A DNA stretch of 9,073 nucleotides from Eggerthellaceae bacterium (GTDB lineage Bacteria; Actinomycetota; Coriobacteriia; Coriobacteriales; Eggerthellaceae). Positions within the stretch are counted from its first letter, which is position 1. Every line of letters starts with the position of its first letter. The stretch lies in assembly GCA_017559045.1 (NCBI GenBank), contig JAFYTB010000305.1:1-9073 (forward strand), written 5' to 3'. Of this stretch, positions 1 to 5,893 are shown piece by piece. The position numbers and the translations under genes were made by a program. The notes beneath the pieces are model-generated. The model saw only the letters and a program-made list of their open reading frames with translations. It searched no databases and was not told the origin of the DNA.

Positions 1-1
1 C

Positions 2-475
2 GATTTCAGCGGGTGCAGGAACTACCTGGCCGTGGTCGGTCCCAAAGGCGCTGGCGAGGAGGCGGGCTACTACGGGCAGCTCTTGGTGCTGCGCGCCCAG
101 GAGCTGGGGCTGAACACCTGCTGGGTGGGCATGTCGTACAACAGGGGCGGCCTCGACCCCGACGTGGGGCCGGGCGAGAAGCTCCACATGGTCATCGCCT
201 TGGGCTACGGCGAGACCCAGGGGCGCCCGCGCAAGAGCAAGGCCTCCAACGACGTCTCGAACGTAAGCGGCGATTCGCCGCAGTGGTTCAAGGACGGCGT
301 GGAGGCCGCCCTCCTCGCGCCCACCGCGAAGAACCAGCAGGGGTTCTACCTGGAGCTCGCAGGCGACAAGGTGCGGGCGAAGTCGAAGCTGTGCCTGTAC
401 CCCAAGGTGGGGCTCGGCATCGTGAAGCGTAACTTCGAGTTGGGATCGGGCCGCGGCCCCGAAGTCTGGGCGTAG
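2..475 (+). CDS. Nitroreductase-family protein, C-terminal part (5' end outside window)
   Basis: The reading frame is open from base 2 to a TAG at 473-475, giving 157 residues; the start lies upstream of the window. The visible protein opens with SGCRNYLAVVGPK, typical of the flavin-binding nitroreductase fold, followed by a helix with AQELGLNTCWVG. The later stretch PQWFKDGVEAALLAPTAKNQQ and the ending LGIVKRNFELGSG resemble the TM1586-type 'putative nitroreductase' family, in which two nitroreductase-like halves are joined. Such enzymes bind FMN and use NAD(P)H to reduce nitro compounds, quinones or similar acceptors; the substrate here is unknown. An internal ATG at 32 is probably not the true start, because the family match continues upstream of it. 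The gene ends 35 bp before the first large repeat begins, and no terminator for its own strand is obvious. Confidence 0.85.
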   Translation, partial: DFSGCRNYLAVVGPKGAGEEAGYYGQLLVLRAQELGLNTCWVGMSYNRGGLDPDVGPGEKLHMVIALGYGETQGRPRKSKASNDVSNVSGDSPQWFKDGVEAALLAPTAKNQQGFYLELAGDKVRAKSKLCLYPKVGLGIVKRNFELGSGRGPEVWA

Positions 476-586
476 AGGGAAACCGACGGGCGGGGGAATC
501 GGTTTTTCGACGGCTCTCAGACCCCTTCCAGAGGACTAAAAAACAGGTCGCGGGGTAAACCTTTCGGGTCGAAAAATTCCCCCCGC

Positions 587-620
587 AATAAAAAATCCCT
601 GACCGTTTTCGCAGGTCAGG
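587..620 (-). terminator. Intrinsic terminator after tRNA scar 1
   Basis: On the minus strand the stem CCTGACC and GGTCAGG closes a short A-rich loop and is followed directly by six T residues (complement of 590-595). It lies 10 bp beyond the CCA end of the tRNA-like segment, where a tRNA terminator would be. Copy 2 has one more base pair in the same stem, because copy 1 carries T for G at 621. Confidence 0.75.
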
Positions 621-630
621 TACTTGATTT

Positions 631-676
631 TGGTCGCGGGGGCCGGATTCGAACCGACGACCTTCGGGTTATGAGC
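631..676 (-). pseudogene. tRNA-fMet 3'-half remnant, copy 1 (attachment-site scar)
   Basis: Read on the minus strand, these 46 bases run from the anticodon loop (CTCATAA, anticodon CAT) through the T arm (GTCGG, loop TTCGAAT, CCGGC) to an acceptor strand CCCCGCG, discriminator A and CCA. This is the 3' half of bacterial initiator tRNA, whose acceptor 5' strand would be CGCGGGG. Upstream there is no matching acceptor strand, no D arm and no correct anticodon-stem strand, so it cannot fold as a tRNA. Immediately upstream the arms CGGGT and ACCCG flank the 7 bases GCTCATA. Such an arrangement suits a tyrosine-recombinase crossover site; that use is inferred. Confidence 0.8.
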
Positions 677-736
677 ACCCGTTGTCTCGGGATGCCTCGT
701 TTCTCCCGCCTGAGAGCGGTATATATCACGACCAGC

Positions 737-862
737 CTACTTCACGTAGTACACGTAGTTTTCCTTGCGCCGCGAGGAGCACGGCCCAGGTATGTCAGCA
801 TAACCGGGGATTACGTGGCCCAAGTCGTCGTGGGTGCAACATCTGAACTCTGCTCCGTATGT
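737..862 (-). pseudogene. Possible 3' remnant of a lost protein gene
   Basis: Downstream of the membrane-protein stop, one minus-strand frame stays open to a TAG at 737-739 and encodes about 41 residues, with HDDLGHVIPGYADIPGPC followed by SSRRKENYVYYVK. The composition, G/C-rich third positions and charged end look like the C-terminus of a real protein, but no start or ribosome site belongs to it. I do not recognise the family. It may be what is left of a gene cut when the neighbouring module was inserted, or it may be chance. Confidence 0.3.
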
Positions 863-863
863 C

Positions 864-1547
864 CTACCGCTCAAACCTGGCGAAGTACCCCATGTCGTCG
901 TAGGCGAAGCGCGTGCTCTTTATCTTGAACGAGATGATGAACGGCAGCCTGATCATGAAGCCGATCAGGAACATCACGAACAGGATCCCCCACAGGTCGC
1001 CCAGCACGAACGTGCCAGACGTCACGAGCCAGTGGAGGCTCGCGATGCCCACCGGCAGCAGGGTGAGCCACGCGGTGGCGAGCCCCGGCGTGTAGGGCGC
1101 CCGCATGCCCGCCTCGCGGTAGTGCTTGAGCGACGCCACGGTGAACACGGTGTGGGCAAGCGTCTCGCCGATGCCGAAGAACGCCATGAACACCACGAAC
1201 ATGTTGCCCGCCACCGGCGTGAGGGCGAGCATCACGATGAACAGCACCTCCGCGCCGAAGTTCGTGATCATGTCCGTGAGGCGGTTCTCGGGGTACGCGA
1301 GCGGGTTGTCGGACTTCTGTATGACCTTGTTCATCATGAACTGGAAGCCGTTCGGCCACTCGAGCTCCTCGAACACGTGGAGCGGCAGCAGCACGCAGAG
1401 GATGCCCATCAGCCTCTGCGGCACGCCCCATGAGCTCCAGTTGAGCACCAGCACGACGAGCATGACCGCCCCGAGTGCGTACGTCGCATACAGCCATGGC
1501 TTGCCGCACCACCAGTCCAGAAGCGTCCACTTCTTGCTTTCGGCCAT
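864..1547 (-). CDS. HXXEE-domain integral membrane protein
   Basis: This is a 227-residue membrane protein of unknown biochemical role. I chose the ATG at 1545-1547, which has GGAGG eight bases upstream, over an in-frame start 14 codons earlier that has no comparable site. A cytoplasmic N-terminus is followed by about five or six hydrophobic segments: roughly residues 21-37, 45-57, 100-115, 117-127, 158-175 and 184-206. The family motif HVFEE is at 57-61, with further polar residues in or near the membrane, including N96, E100 and GETLAH at 127-132. These suit a metal site or a membrane-embedded active site, but this is inference; no reaction is established for the family as far as I know. 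It is divergent from the TetR gene at 1660 and is the probable target of that regulator through the palindrome between them. Confidence 0.8.
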   Translation of the reverse strand: MAESKKWTLLDWWCGKPWLYATYALGAVMLVVLVLNWSSWGVPQRLMGILCVLLPLHVFEELEWPNGFQFMMNKVIQKSDNPLAYPENRLTDMITNFGAEVLFIVMLALTPVAGNMFVVFMAFFGIGETLAHTVFTVASLKHYREAGMRAPYTPGLATAWLTLLPVGIASLHWLVTSGTFVLGDLWGILFVMFLIGFMIRLPFIISFKIKSTRFAYDDMGYFARFER

Positions 1548-1590
1548 CACGATCGCCTCCTTGACACCCGATTCCCTTCCTGCAATCATC

Positions 1591-1615
1591 TTAATTAGTC
1601 ACCATCACTAATTAA
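1591..1615. promoter_or_regulatory. Perfect palindrome, probable TetR operator
   Basis: Arms TTAATTAGT (1591-1599) and ACTAATTAA (1607-1615) are exact reverse complements separated by 7 bp. The site lies in the 112-bp gap between the divergent membrane-protein and TetR genes, and it is AT-rich in an otherwise GC-rich region. Size and position are typical of an operator through which a TetR repressor controls both itself and its neighbour. A TTGACA at 1561-1566 could be a -35 element for the TetR gene, but the -10 at the right spacing is weak. Confidence 0.75.
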
Positions 1616-1659
1616 ACGGTTGGATTCTCGGATTTCACCAATTACGGGAGGGGGTTGCG

Positions 1660-2241
1660 ATGGCGAGGCCTGCGTACCGGGGCGCTGAACCTACAGCAAG
1701 GGATCGGATGCGCGAGGCGTTCTGGGCGCTCCTCGAGCGCGAGGGCTACGGGCGCATCACCGTGAAGGCGCTCGCCTCGCAGGCCGGCGTCAACCCCAAC
1801 ACGTTCTACTACCACTACGGCTCGATGGAGGACATCGCCCGCGACGCGCTCGACGCCGAGAAGCTCTCCGAGATCCCCGAGGCCATACGGAACAGCACGA
1901 ACCCAGGCAGCCTCCCCCTGGCAGACGCGCTCTCCTACGTCGCCGTCGGCGGCAGGTGGCGGCGCATCAGGCTGTTCGTGGCGAGCGACTCGCCTGTGCT
2001 CCGTCGCCTCTTCTACGAGGCGTTCGAGGGCTTTTGGCTCTCGCTCCTCGATGTGGGAAAGGACGACCTCTCCGACGAGGATGCGCTCGACCTCGCCTTC
2101 ATGCTAAACGGAGCCATGGGCGTCATCGCGCTGCAGGGGGACGACTACGACATGGGCTACCTCCGCTCGCTTGCCGACCGCCCGCTGGGGCGCGGTTTGA
2201 TCGAGACGCTGGCGCGGCTTGCCGCAAGGCATGAAAAGTAA
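1660..2241 (+). CDS. TetR/AcrR-family transcriptional regulator
   Basis: This is a 193-residue regulator, a normal length for the family. The N-terminal DNA-binding domain covers about residues 12-60, with the helix-turn-helix around VKALASQAGVNPNTFYYHYG (35-54), the hallmark TetR pattern ending in TFYYHY. The remainder is a helical ligand-binding and dimerisation domain without a recognisable ligand signature. The ATG at 1660 has a GGGAGG-type ribosome site 7-12 bases upstream. The divergent membrane-protein gene and the palindrome at 1591-1615 point to local repression of both genes, released by an unknown small molecule. The gene is followed by more than 300 bp without a convincing coding region and then repeat copy 2. 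Confidence 0.88.
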   Translation: MARPAYRGAEPTARDRMREAFWALLEREGYGRITVKALASQAGVNPNTFYYHYGSMEDIARDALDAEKLSEIPEAIRNSTNPGSLPLADALSYVAVGGRWRRIRLFVASDSPVLRRLFYEAFEGFWLSLLDVGKDDLSDEDALDLAFMLNGAMGVIALQGDDYDMGYLRSLADRPLGRGLIETLARLAARHEK

Positions 2242-2561
2242 CGGCAAGTCGCGGAAAACGCGCTGAGTCCGCAAAGGTCCCTATGCCCATTAACCACGAA
2301 CCCCACACTTCCGAAGGCGTTCGGCGGGGGCGAGCGGAGCGCTCCGAAGCTGGTCCAGGGCGACAACAGGACAGGGGGGAATGAGGCCGATTCGGGGGCC
2401 TTCGAGGCCGCGCTGCAGCGACGCGGGTTGGGTTCGCGGTTCCCCCCGCTAGTGCCTAGAAACCCCCGTAATCGCGCGACATCTCGAGAAAATTCCCCCC
2501 GAATTCCCCCGCGCGATTATCTCTCAGGAAGATAAAAGGGGCCCGGAAACCGCGATTCGGG
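2242..2561. other. Non-coding stretch between TetR gene and repeat copy 2
   Basis: I see no convincing gene here on either strand; the short open frames lack ribosome sites and protein-like composition. The stretch is G/C-tract rich, with several runs of five or more C residues, and contains the inverted repeat at 2469-2519. It has the look of mobile-element flank or decayed sequence. Confidence 0.5.
2469..2519. repeat. 10-bp perfect inverted repeat flanking C-rich tracts
   Basis: TAATCGCGCG (2469-2478) and CGCGCGATTA (2510-2519) are exact reverse complements separated by 31 bp. The spacer holds two AATTC-C-tract blocks. It lies 42 bp before repeat copy 2. It could be a cruciform, a protein-binding pair or a recombinase arm site; the sequence alone does not decide. 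Confidence 0.55.
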
Positions 2562-2636
2562 CGGCTCCCGGACCCCTTCCAGAGGGCCGGAAAACGGGCC
2601 GCGGGGTAAACTTTTCGGGCCGAAAAATTCCCCCGC

Positions 2637-2671
2637 AATAAAAAATCCCTGACCGTTTTCGCAGGTCAGGG
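2637..2671 (-). terminator. Intrinsic terminator after tRNA scar 2
   Basis: On the minus strand the eight-base stem CCCTGACC and GGTCAGGG is followed by six T residues (complement of 2640-2645). The stem is complete here, whereas copy 1 has lost its base pair at the open end. A second hairpin (2601-2636) follows on the same strand. Confidence 0.78.
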
Positions 2672-2680
2672 ACTTGATTT

Positions 2681-2726
2681 TGGTCGCGGGGGCCGGATTC
2701 GAACCGACGACCTTCGGGTTATGAGC
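2681..2726 (-). pseudogene. tRNA-fMet 3'-half remnant, copy 2 (attachment-site scar)
   Basis: The 46 bases are identical to copy 1 over the anticodon loop, T arm, acceptor 3' strand and CCA. As in copy 1, the 5' half of the tRNA is absent. The upstream flank reads CGCGT where copy 1 has CGGGT, so the pairing with ACCCG is broken. This shows the sequence is not being kept as a folded anticodon arm. Confidence 0.8.
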
Positions 2727-2762
2727 ACGCGTTGTCTCGGGACGCCTTGTTTCTCCCGTCTG

Positions 2763-3089
2763 TAAACTCCAAATCCCAGGAGGCCCCAAGATTCTGAGTG
2801 AATTTAACCATTACGATGAGAATCATTAAGACACGGCATACGCGGTGACGGGTTCGAATGCCGATGCCGTTTCACGGTTCCTTGATATCCGCTACACTTT
2901 CGTTCATTTTTACGGAAGTGTATTGCATTTCACTTCCGTTAATGAAGCAAGACAGGCAGCAGCCGAATGGCAATTGCCCCGCCCGTCGCTGCGACGGTCT
3001 GGATCGGCACGGGGGAATGCAGCCGTTTTCCGACTTCCGGCAGGCGTGTTTCAGCGATGCGGGTTAGAATCCTATTCCGCGCTATGCCG
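2763..3089. other. Non-coding stretch with three related 10-base boxes
   Basis: There is no convincing gene in these 327 bp. The notable content is CACTTTCGTT (2895-2904), TACGGAAGTG (2911-2920) and CACTTCCGTT (2931-2940): three copies of one box in alternating orientation. The last two form an inverted repeat (ACGGAAGTG and CACTTCCGT, 10-bp gap). The local base composition is lower in GC than the genes around it. On the minus strand a tiny frame starts inside the boxes at about 2928 and stops after 18 codons. The boxes look like operator half-sites left from a promoter whose gene is gone. Confidence 0.45.
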
Positions 3090-3437
3090 TTACGCTCTTC
3101 CCTCCCGAAGCGCCGCCTTGTAGCCCTCGCCCCAGGCCCACATCGCGTCGAGCACGGGTTGGAGCGTCTGCCCCAGCTCGGTGAGCGAATACTCCACGCG
3201 CGGCGGCACTTCGGCGAACACCTCGCGACGCACGATGCCGGTCTCCTCCATGGTGCGCAGGTTGCTCGTCAGCACCTTCTGCGAGATCTTGCCAATGGAT
3301 CGCTGCAGCTCCTTGAAGCGCATGGTGCCGTTCAGGTTCAGGTCGCGAAGGATCAGCACCTGCCACTTGTTGCCGATGAGCATGAGCGTCGTCTCGACTG
3401 GGCACGCCGGCAGGTCTTCCAAGTCCATGACGTCCAT
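3090..3437 (-). CDS. HxlR-family (winged helix) transcriptional regulator
   Basis: This is a 115-residue DNA-binding protein, the usual length for the family. I start it at the ATG 3435-3437, with AGGAG seven bases upstream, rather than at an in-frame ATG six codons earlier. The HxlR core is clear: CPVETTLMLIGNKWQVLILRDL (12-33), MRFKELQRSIGKISQKVLTSNLR (39-61, recognition helix) and the wing with RVEYSLTELGQTL (80-92). Cys12 sits where redox- or electrophile-sensing HxlR proteins such as YodB and HypR carry their reactive cysteine, so thiol stress is a plausible signal; this is inference. The gene is divergent from the NAD(P)-binding gene at 3604 and likely controls that four-gene run and itself. 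Confidence 0.9.
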   Translation of the reverse strand: MDVMDLEDLPACPVETTLMLIGNKWQVLILRDLNLNGTMRFKELQRSIGKISQKVLTSNLRTMEETGIVRREVFAEVPPRVEYSLTELGQTLQPVLDAMWAWGEGYKAALREGRA

Positions 3438-3464
3438 TTCACAACTCCTCCACATACATAATAC

Positions 3465-3515
3465 AAGGTTAAAGTCAAAGGTTACTTCTTGGTTCCTGGG
3501 GCACTATATTGTGCC
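3465..3515. promoter_or_regulatory. HxlR intergenic control region: palindrome and direct repeat
   Basis: In the 166-bp gap between the divergent HxlR and NAD(P)-binding genes, GGCACTATATTGTGCC (3500-3515) is a near-perfect palindrome, with mismatches only at one symmetric pair. Upstream of it AAGGTTA occurs twice, at 3465-3471 and 3478-3484, a 13-bp period. The region is much more AT-rich than its surroundings and must hold both promoters. The palindrome is my best candidate for the HxlR operator. Promoter elements are not clear enough to place. Confidence 0.55.
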
Positions 3516-3603
3516 TACTTTCCTATTGATACCGTTTCAGTCTAAAGTACAAGCCGTCAGGAAGCAAGCGCGGCTCAATGTCGCAAGACGAAAGGAACCC
3601 ATC

Positions 3604-4236
3604 ATGAAGAAGATCGCAGTCGTGGCAGCAAACGGCAAGGCCGGCAGGCTCATCGTCAAGGAGGCGGTGGAGCGCGGCATGGACGTCACAGCCTTCGCAC
3701 GCTCGGAGAACAAGACCTCTGCCGAGAAGTTCGTGCAAGCCGACATCATGGACCTCACTGCGGAGGACCTCGCCGGCTTCGACGCCGTCGTGGACGCGTT
3801 CGGCGCCTGGACCGAGGACGTGCTCGACCAGCACGTGGCCACCTCGCAGCACCTCTGCGACATCCTCTCGGGAACCGACGTGCGCCTGCTTGTCGTCGGT
3901 GGTGCGGGCTCGCTCTACGTGAACCCCGAGCACACTGCGGTTGTAGCCGACGGCCCCGACTTCCCGGATATGTTCAAGCCGCTTGCAGCCGCCCAAGGCA
4001 ACGAGCTCGAAGAGCTGCGTAAGCGCGGCGACGTCAAGTGGACCTTCGTCAGCCCGGCCGGCGACTTCCAGACCGACGGCGAGCGCACCGGCGAGTACAT
4101 CTTGGCTGGCGAGGAGCTGACGCTCAACGAGCGCGGAGAGTCCATCATCTCCTACGCCGACTACGCCATCGCCATGGTCGATGAGATCGAGACCGGCAAC
4201 CATGTCCAGCAACGCATCAGCGTAGTCCGGAAGTAG
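3604..4236 (+). CDS. NAD(P)H-binding Rossmann-fold protein (NmrA/YwnB-like)
   Basis: This is a 210-residue cytoplasmic protein, first of the plus-strand run. The nucleotide-binding motif is at the start: MKKIAVVAANGKAGRLIVKEA, with the glycine pattern GxxG at 11-14 and R33 after the second strand (FARS). Further core features are ADIMD (46-50), VVDAFGAW (62-69), a strand LLVVGGAG (95-102) and TFVSPAGDF (147-155). This pattern fits atypical short-chain dehydrogenase-like proteins that bind NAD(P)H. Such genes are often paired with HxlR regulators and linked to quinone or redox stress. The catalytic substrate is unknown. The ATG at 3604 has an AAAGGA ribosome site. The next gene follows after a 96-bp gap that contains a strong hairpin. 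Confidence 0.85.
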   Translation: MKKIAVVAANGKAGRLIVKEAVERGMDVTAFARSENKTSAEKFVQADIMDLTAEDLAGFDAVVDAFGAWTEDVLDQHVATSQHLCDILSGTDVRLLVVGGAGSLYVNPEHTAVVADGPDFPDMFKPLAAAQGNELEELRKRGDVKWTFVSPAGDFQTDGERTGEYILAGEELTLNERGESIISYADYAIAMVDEIETGNHVQQRISVVRK

Positions 4237-4276
4237 CCGGCATCGCCAGGAAGTAGAATTAAGAGGCATGCGTGAG

Positions 4277-4309
4277 GAGGCGGGGCGTCGGAATCGGACG
4301 TCCTGCCTC
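4277..4309 (+). promoter_or_regulatory. Intercistronic hairpin before the ferredoxin-fusion gene
   Basis: Arms GAGGCGGGGCGTC (4277-4289) and GACGTCCTGCCTC (4297-4309) pair over 13 positions with two G-U pairs and a 7-base loop. No T run follows; instead the ribosome site AAAGGAGG of the next gene begins about 8 bases later. The hairpin may set the relative expression of the first gene and the downstream three, by blocking decay, pausing or partial termination. Confidence 0.55.
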
Positions 4310-4332
4310 ATGTGGAAAGGAGGCGGTTGAAG

Positions 4333-5025
4333 ATGGCCTGGCACGATGCAAACGCGTTCCAACAAGGCGAAGGGCTCGACCTGAACGTGATTCCGGCGCC
4401 TGAGGAGGTCGACGCCTCCTGGTGCCTGCGCTTCCTGCGGGCGATACGCGACGTGTCGTTCGCGACCATCGGCGCCGATGGGCTGCCGAGCGTGCGGATC
4501 ATCGACGTTATGATGGTCACGCCAGAGCGCCTGTACTTCCTCGCTCCGCGCGGCAAGGCGTTCCACGAGGACGTCGTGCGAGAGGGCTTCGTCGCCATCG
4601 TCGGGCAGACACATGACTACCGCACCTGCCGCCTGCGCGGGCCGGTCGTGCACCCCGAAGGCGAAGCGGAGCAGCGTGCCCTCGTCGATGCGATCTTCGA
4701 ACTGAACCCGTCGATGAACGTCATCTACCCAGGCGACGCCCGCTACATCTGCGACGTGTTCTACGTCGAGGAGGGCGAAGGTGAGTACTTCGACCTGGGA
4801 CAGCATCCGATCTTCCGCAAGCCGTTCAAGCTGGGCGGCAAAGCCGAATGCGAGAGGGGCACGTTCCTGATCACGGACGCGTGCATCGGCTGCGGCACCT
4901 GCGCCGAGAAGTGCCCCGAGCAGTGCATCGCGCCGGGCGAGCCCTACGTAATCGACCAATCTCACTGCCTGCGCTGCGGCATCTGTCGAGAGGCGTGCCC
5001 GGCCCAGGCGATAGTCAAGAGATGA
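4333..5025 (+). CDS. PNPOx-like flavin-binding domain fused to a 2x[4Fe-4S] ferredoxin domain
   Basis: This is a 230-residue redox protein. Residues about 25-160 form a pyridoxamine-phosphate-oxidase-like split barrel (for example VSFATIGADGLPSVRIIDVM at 41-60 and LYFLAPRGKAFHEDV at 67-81), a fold that usually binds FMN. Residues 180-228 are a bacterial-type ferredoxin with two complete cluster motifs: C184, C187, C190 and C194, then C212, C215, C218 and C222. The architecture suggests electron transfer between iron-sulfur clusters and a flavin in the cytoplasm; the partner is unknown. The ATG at 4333 has AAAGGAGG upstream and is preferred over a GTG seven codons earlier. The sirtuin gene begins 10 bp after its stop, so these two are surely co-transcribed. 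Confidence 0.88.
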   Translation: MAWHDANAFQQGEGLDLNVIPAPEEVDASWCLRFLRAIRDVSFATIGADGLPSVRIIDVMMVTPERLYFLAPRGKAFHEDVVREGFVAIVGQTHDYRTCRLRGPVVHPEGEAEQRALVDAIFELNPSMNVIYPGDARYICDVFYVEEGEGEYFDLGQHPIFRKPFKLGGKAECERGTFLITDACIGCGTCAEKCPEQCIAPGEPYVIDQSHCLRCGICREACPAQAIVKR

Positions 5026-5035
5026 GGTGGCAGCA

Positions 5036-5887
5036 ATGACCAACGAAAATGAGATCGAGCGCTTGCGCGAGGCGATCAAGGAGGCCGACGCCATCGTCGT
5101 CGGCGCGGGGGCGGGCCTTTCCACCGCAGCAGGGCTCACGTACTCGGGAAAGCGGTTCGAGCGGCTCTTTGGCGACTTCATCGCCAAGTACGGCATCCGC
5201 GACATGTACTCGGGCGGGTTCTTCCCGTTCGCCACGCCCGAGGAGCAGTGGGCCTGGTGGAGCCGCCACATCTGGTGCAACCGATACGAGGAAGCGCCCA
5301 AGGATACCTACGCCAAGCTCCTGCAACTGCTCGACGGCAAGGACTTCTTCGTCATCACCACCAACGTCGACCACCAGTTCCAGCTTGCGGGCTTCCCGAA
5401 GGAGCGGCTGTTCTACACGCAGGGCGACTACGGCCTGTGGCAGTGCAGCGTGCCATGCCACGATAGGACCTACGACAACTATGAGACGGTGAAGCGCATG
5501 GTCGAGGAACAGCGCGACATGCACGTGCCGACCGAGCTGGTGCCCCACTGCCCCGTGTGCGGAAAACCCATGGCCATGAGCCTGCGCGCCGATGACACGT
5601 TCGTGGAAGACGAGGGCTGGCATGCGGCGGCAGAGCGCTACCGCGAGTTCCTGGAGGCTCACCAGGAGGGCAAGGTCCTCTACTTCGAGCTGGGTGTCGG
5701 CATGAACACGCCAGTCATCATCAAGTACCCGTTCTGGCGCTACACCGCCGCCAACCCAGACGCCACCTATGCTTGCGTCAACTACGGCGAGGCGTACGCG
5801 CACGGTTCGGTCCGCGACCGGTCCATCCTCATAGACGCCGACATCGACGCGATTCTCGACGTTCTACTCGACGACGCAGGAAGGTAG
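5036..5887 (+). CDS. Class M sirtuin (SirTM), probable protein ADP-ribosyltransferase
   Basis: This is a 283-residue Sir2-family protein. The NAD-binding motif GAGAGLS is at 23-29, followed by AAGLTYSG; TTNVDHQF (108-115) gives the Asn and Asp of the active site; the zinc ribbon is C137, C141, C172 and C175. Where deacetylase sirtuins have the catalytic His, this protein has Gln129 in TQGDYG. That replacement and the surrounding DYGLWQC are features of the SirTM class described in Staphylococcus and Streptococcus, which transfers ADP-ribose from NAD to a protein instead of deacetylating. The ATG at 5036 follows GAGGTG by six bases; a GTG three codons earlier is possible. The macrodomain gene, encoding the expected reversing enzyme, follows after 6 bp. 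The usual lipoyl-protein target gene (GcvH-L) is not adjacent. Confidence 0.88.
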   Translation: MTNENEIERLREAIKEADAIVVGAGAGLSTAAGLTYSGKRFERLFGDFIAKYGIRDMYSGGFFPFATPEEQWAWWSRHIWCNRYEEAPKDTYAKLLQLLDGKDFFVITTNVDHQFQLAGFPKERLFYTQGDYGLWQCSVPCHDRTYDNYETVKRMVEEQRDMHVPTELVPHCPVCGKPMAMSLRADDTFVEDEGWHAAAERYREFLEAHQEGKVLYFELGVGMNTPVIIKYPFWRYTAANPDATYACVNYGEAYAHGSVRDRSILIDADIDAILDVLLDDAGR

Positions 5888-5893
5888 GCCAAT

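Larger units (their letters stand above)
511..712. repeat. Long direct repeat, copy 1 (tRNA-half scar unit)
   Basis: About 200 bp aligned by eye almost base for base with 2562-2762, differing at scattered positions and one length change in a C run. Read on the minus strand it contains, in order, a small conserved inverted repeat (arms CGGGA and TCCCG at 688-708), the 3' half of tRNA-fMet, an intrinsic terminator, and a second C/G-rich segment. Copy 3, near 6842-6965, shares only the inverted repeat and tRNA part, followed by a different terminator. The repeat is probably the residue of site-specific integration. No integrase gene is in the window. Confidence 0.8.
2562..2762. repeat. Long direct repeat, copy 2 (tRNA-half scar unit)
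   Basis: This is the second copy of the roughly 200-bp unit at 511-712, in the same orientation about 2.05 kb away, with the same order of inverted repeat (arms at 2738-2742 and 2754-2758), tRNA 3' half, terminator and C/G-rich hairpin. The part at 2601-2636 can fold by itself: GCGGGG against CCCCGC outside and TTTTCGG against CCGAAAA inside. The flanks beyond the unit differ from copy 1, as expected for a junction of inserted DNA. Confidence 0.8.

Noticed and set aside
13..432. Alternative frame over the nitroreductase gene
   Set aside because: It is an Arg/Gly-rich shadow frame; the overlapping frame has clear nitroreductase features.
631..712. A complete tRNA gene at each scar
   Set aside because: No upstream strand pairs with the acceptor CCCCGCG, there is no D arm, the anticodon stem does not pair in copies 2 and 3, and copy 3 has a shortened acceptor strand.
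2517..2789. Small minus-strand protein containing KVVGSNPAPATK
   Set aside because: It is a translation through the tRNA-like segment and terminator of repeat copy 2, with no ribosome site.
2814..2832. Fur-box-like sequence TGAGAATCATTAAGA
   Set aside because: It matches the 7-1-7 Fur pattern only partly and no gene starts nearby that it could control.
3523..5301. A 592-codon open frame on the minus strand across the Rossmann and ferredoxin-fusion genes
   Set aside because: It is antisense to two clear genes with recognisable motifs; its Arg/Asp/Val/Ala-rich product has no domain pattern, and long antisense frames are common in GC-rich DNA.
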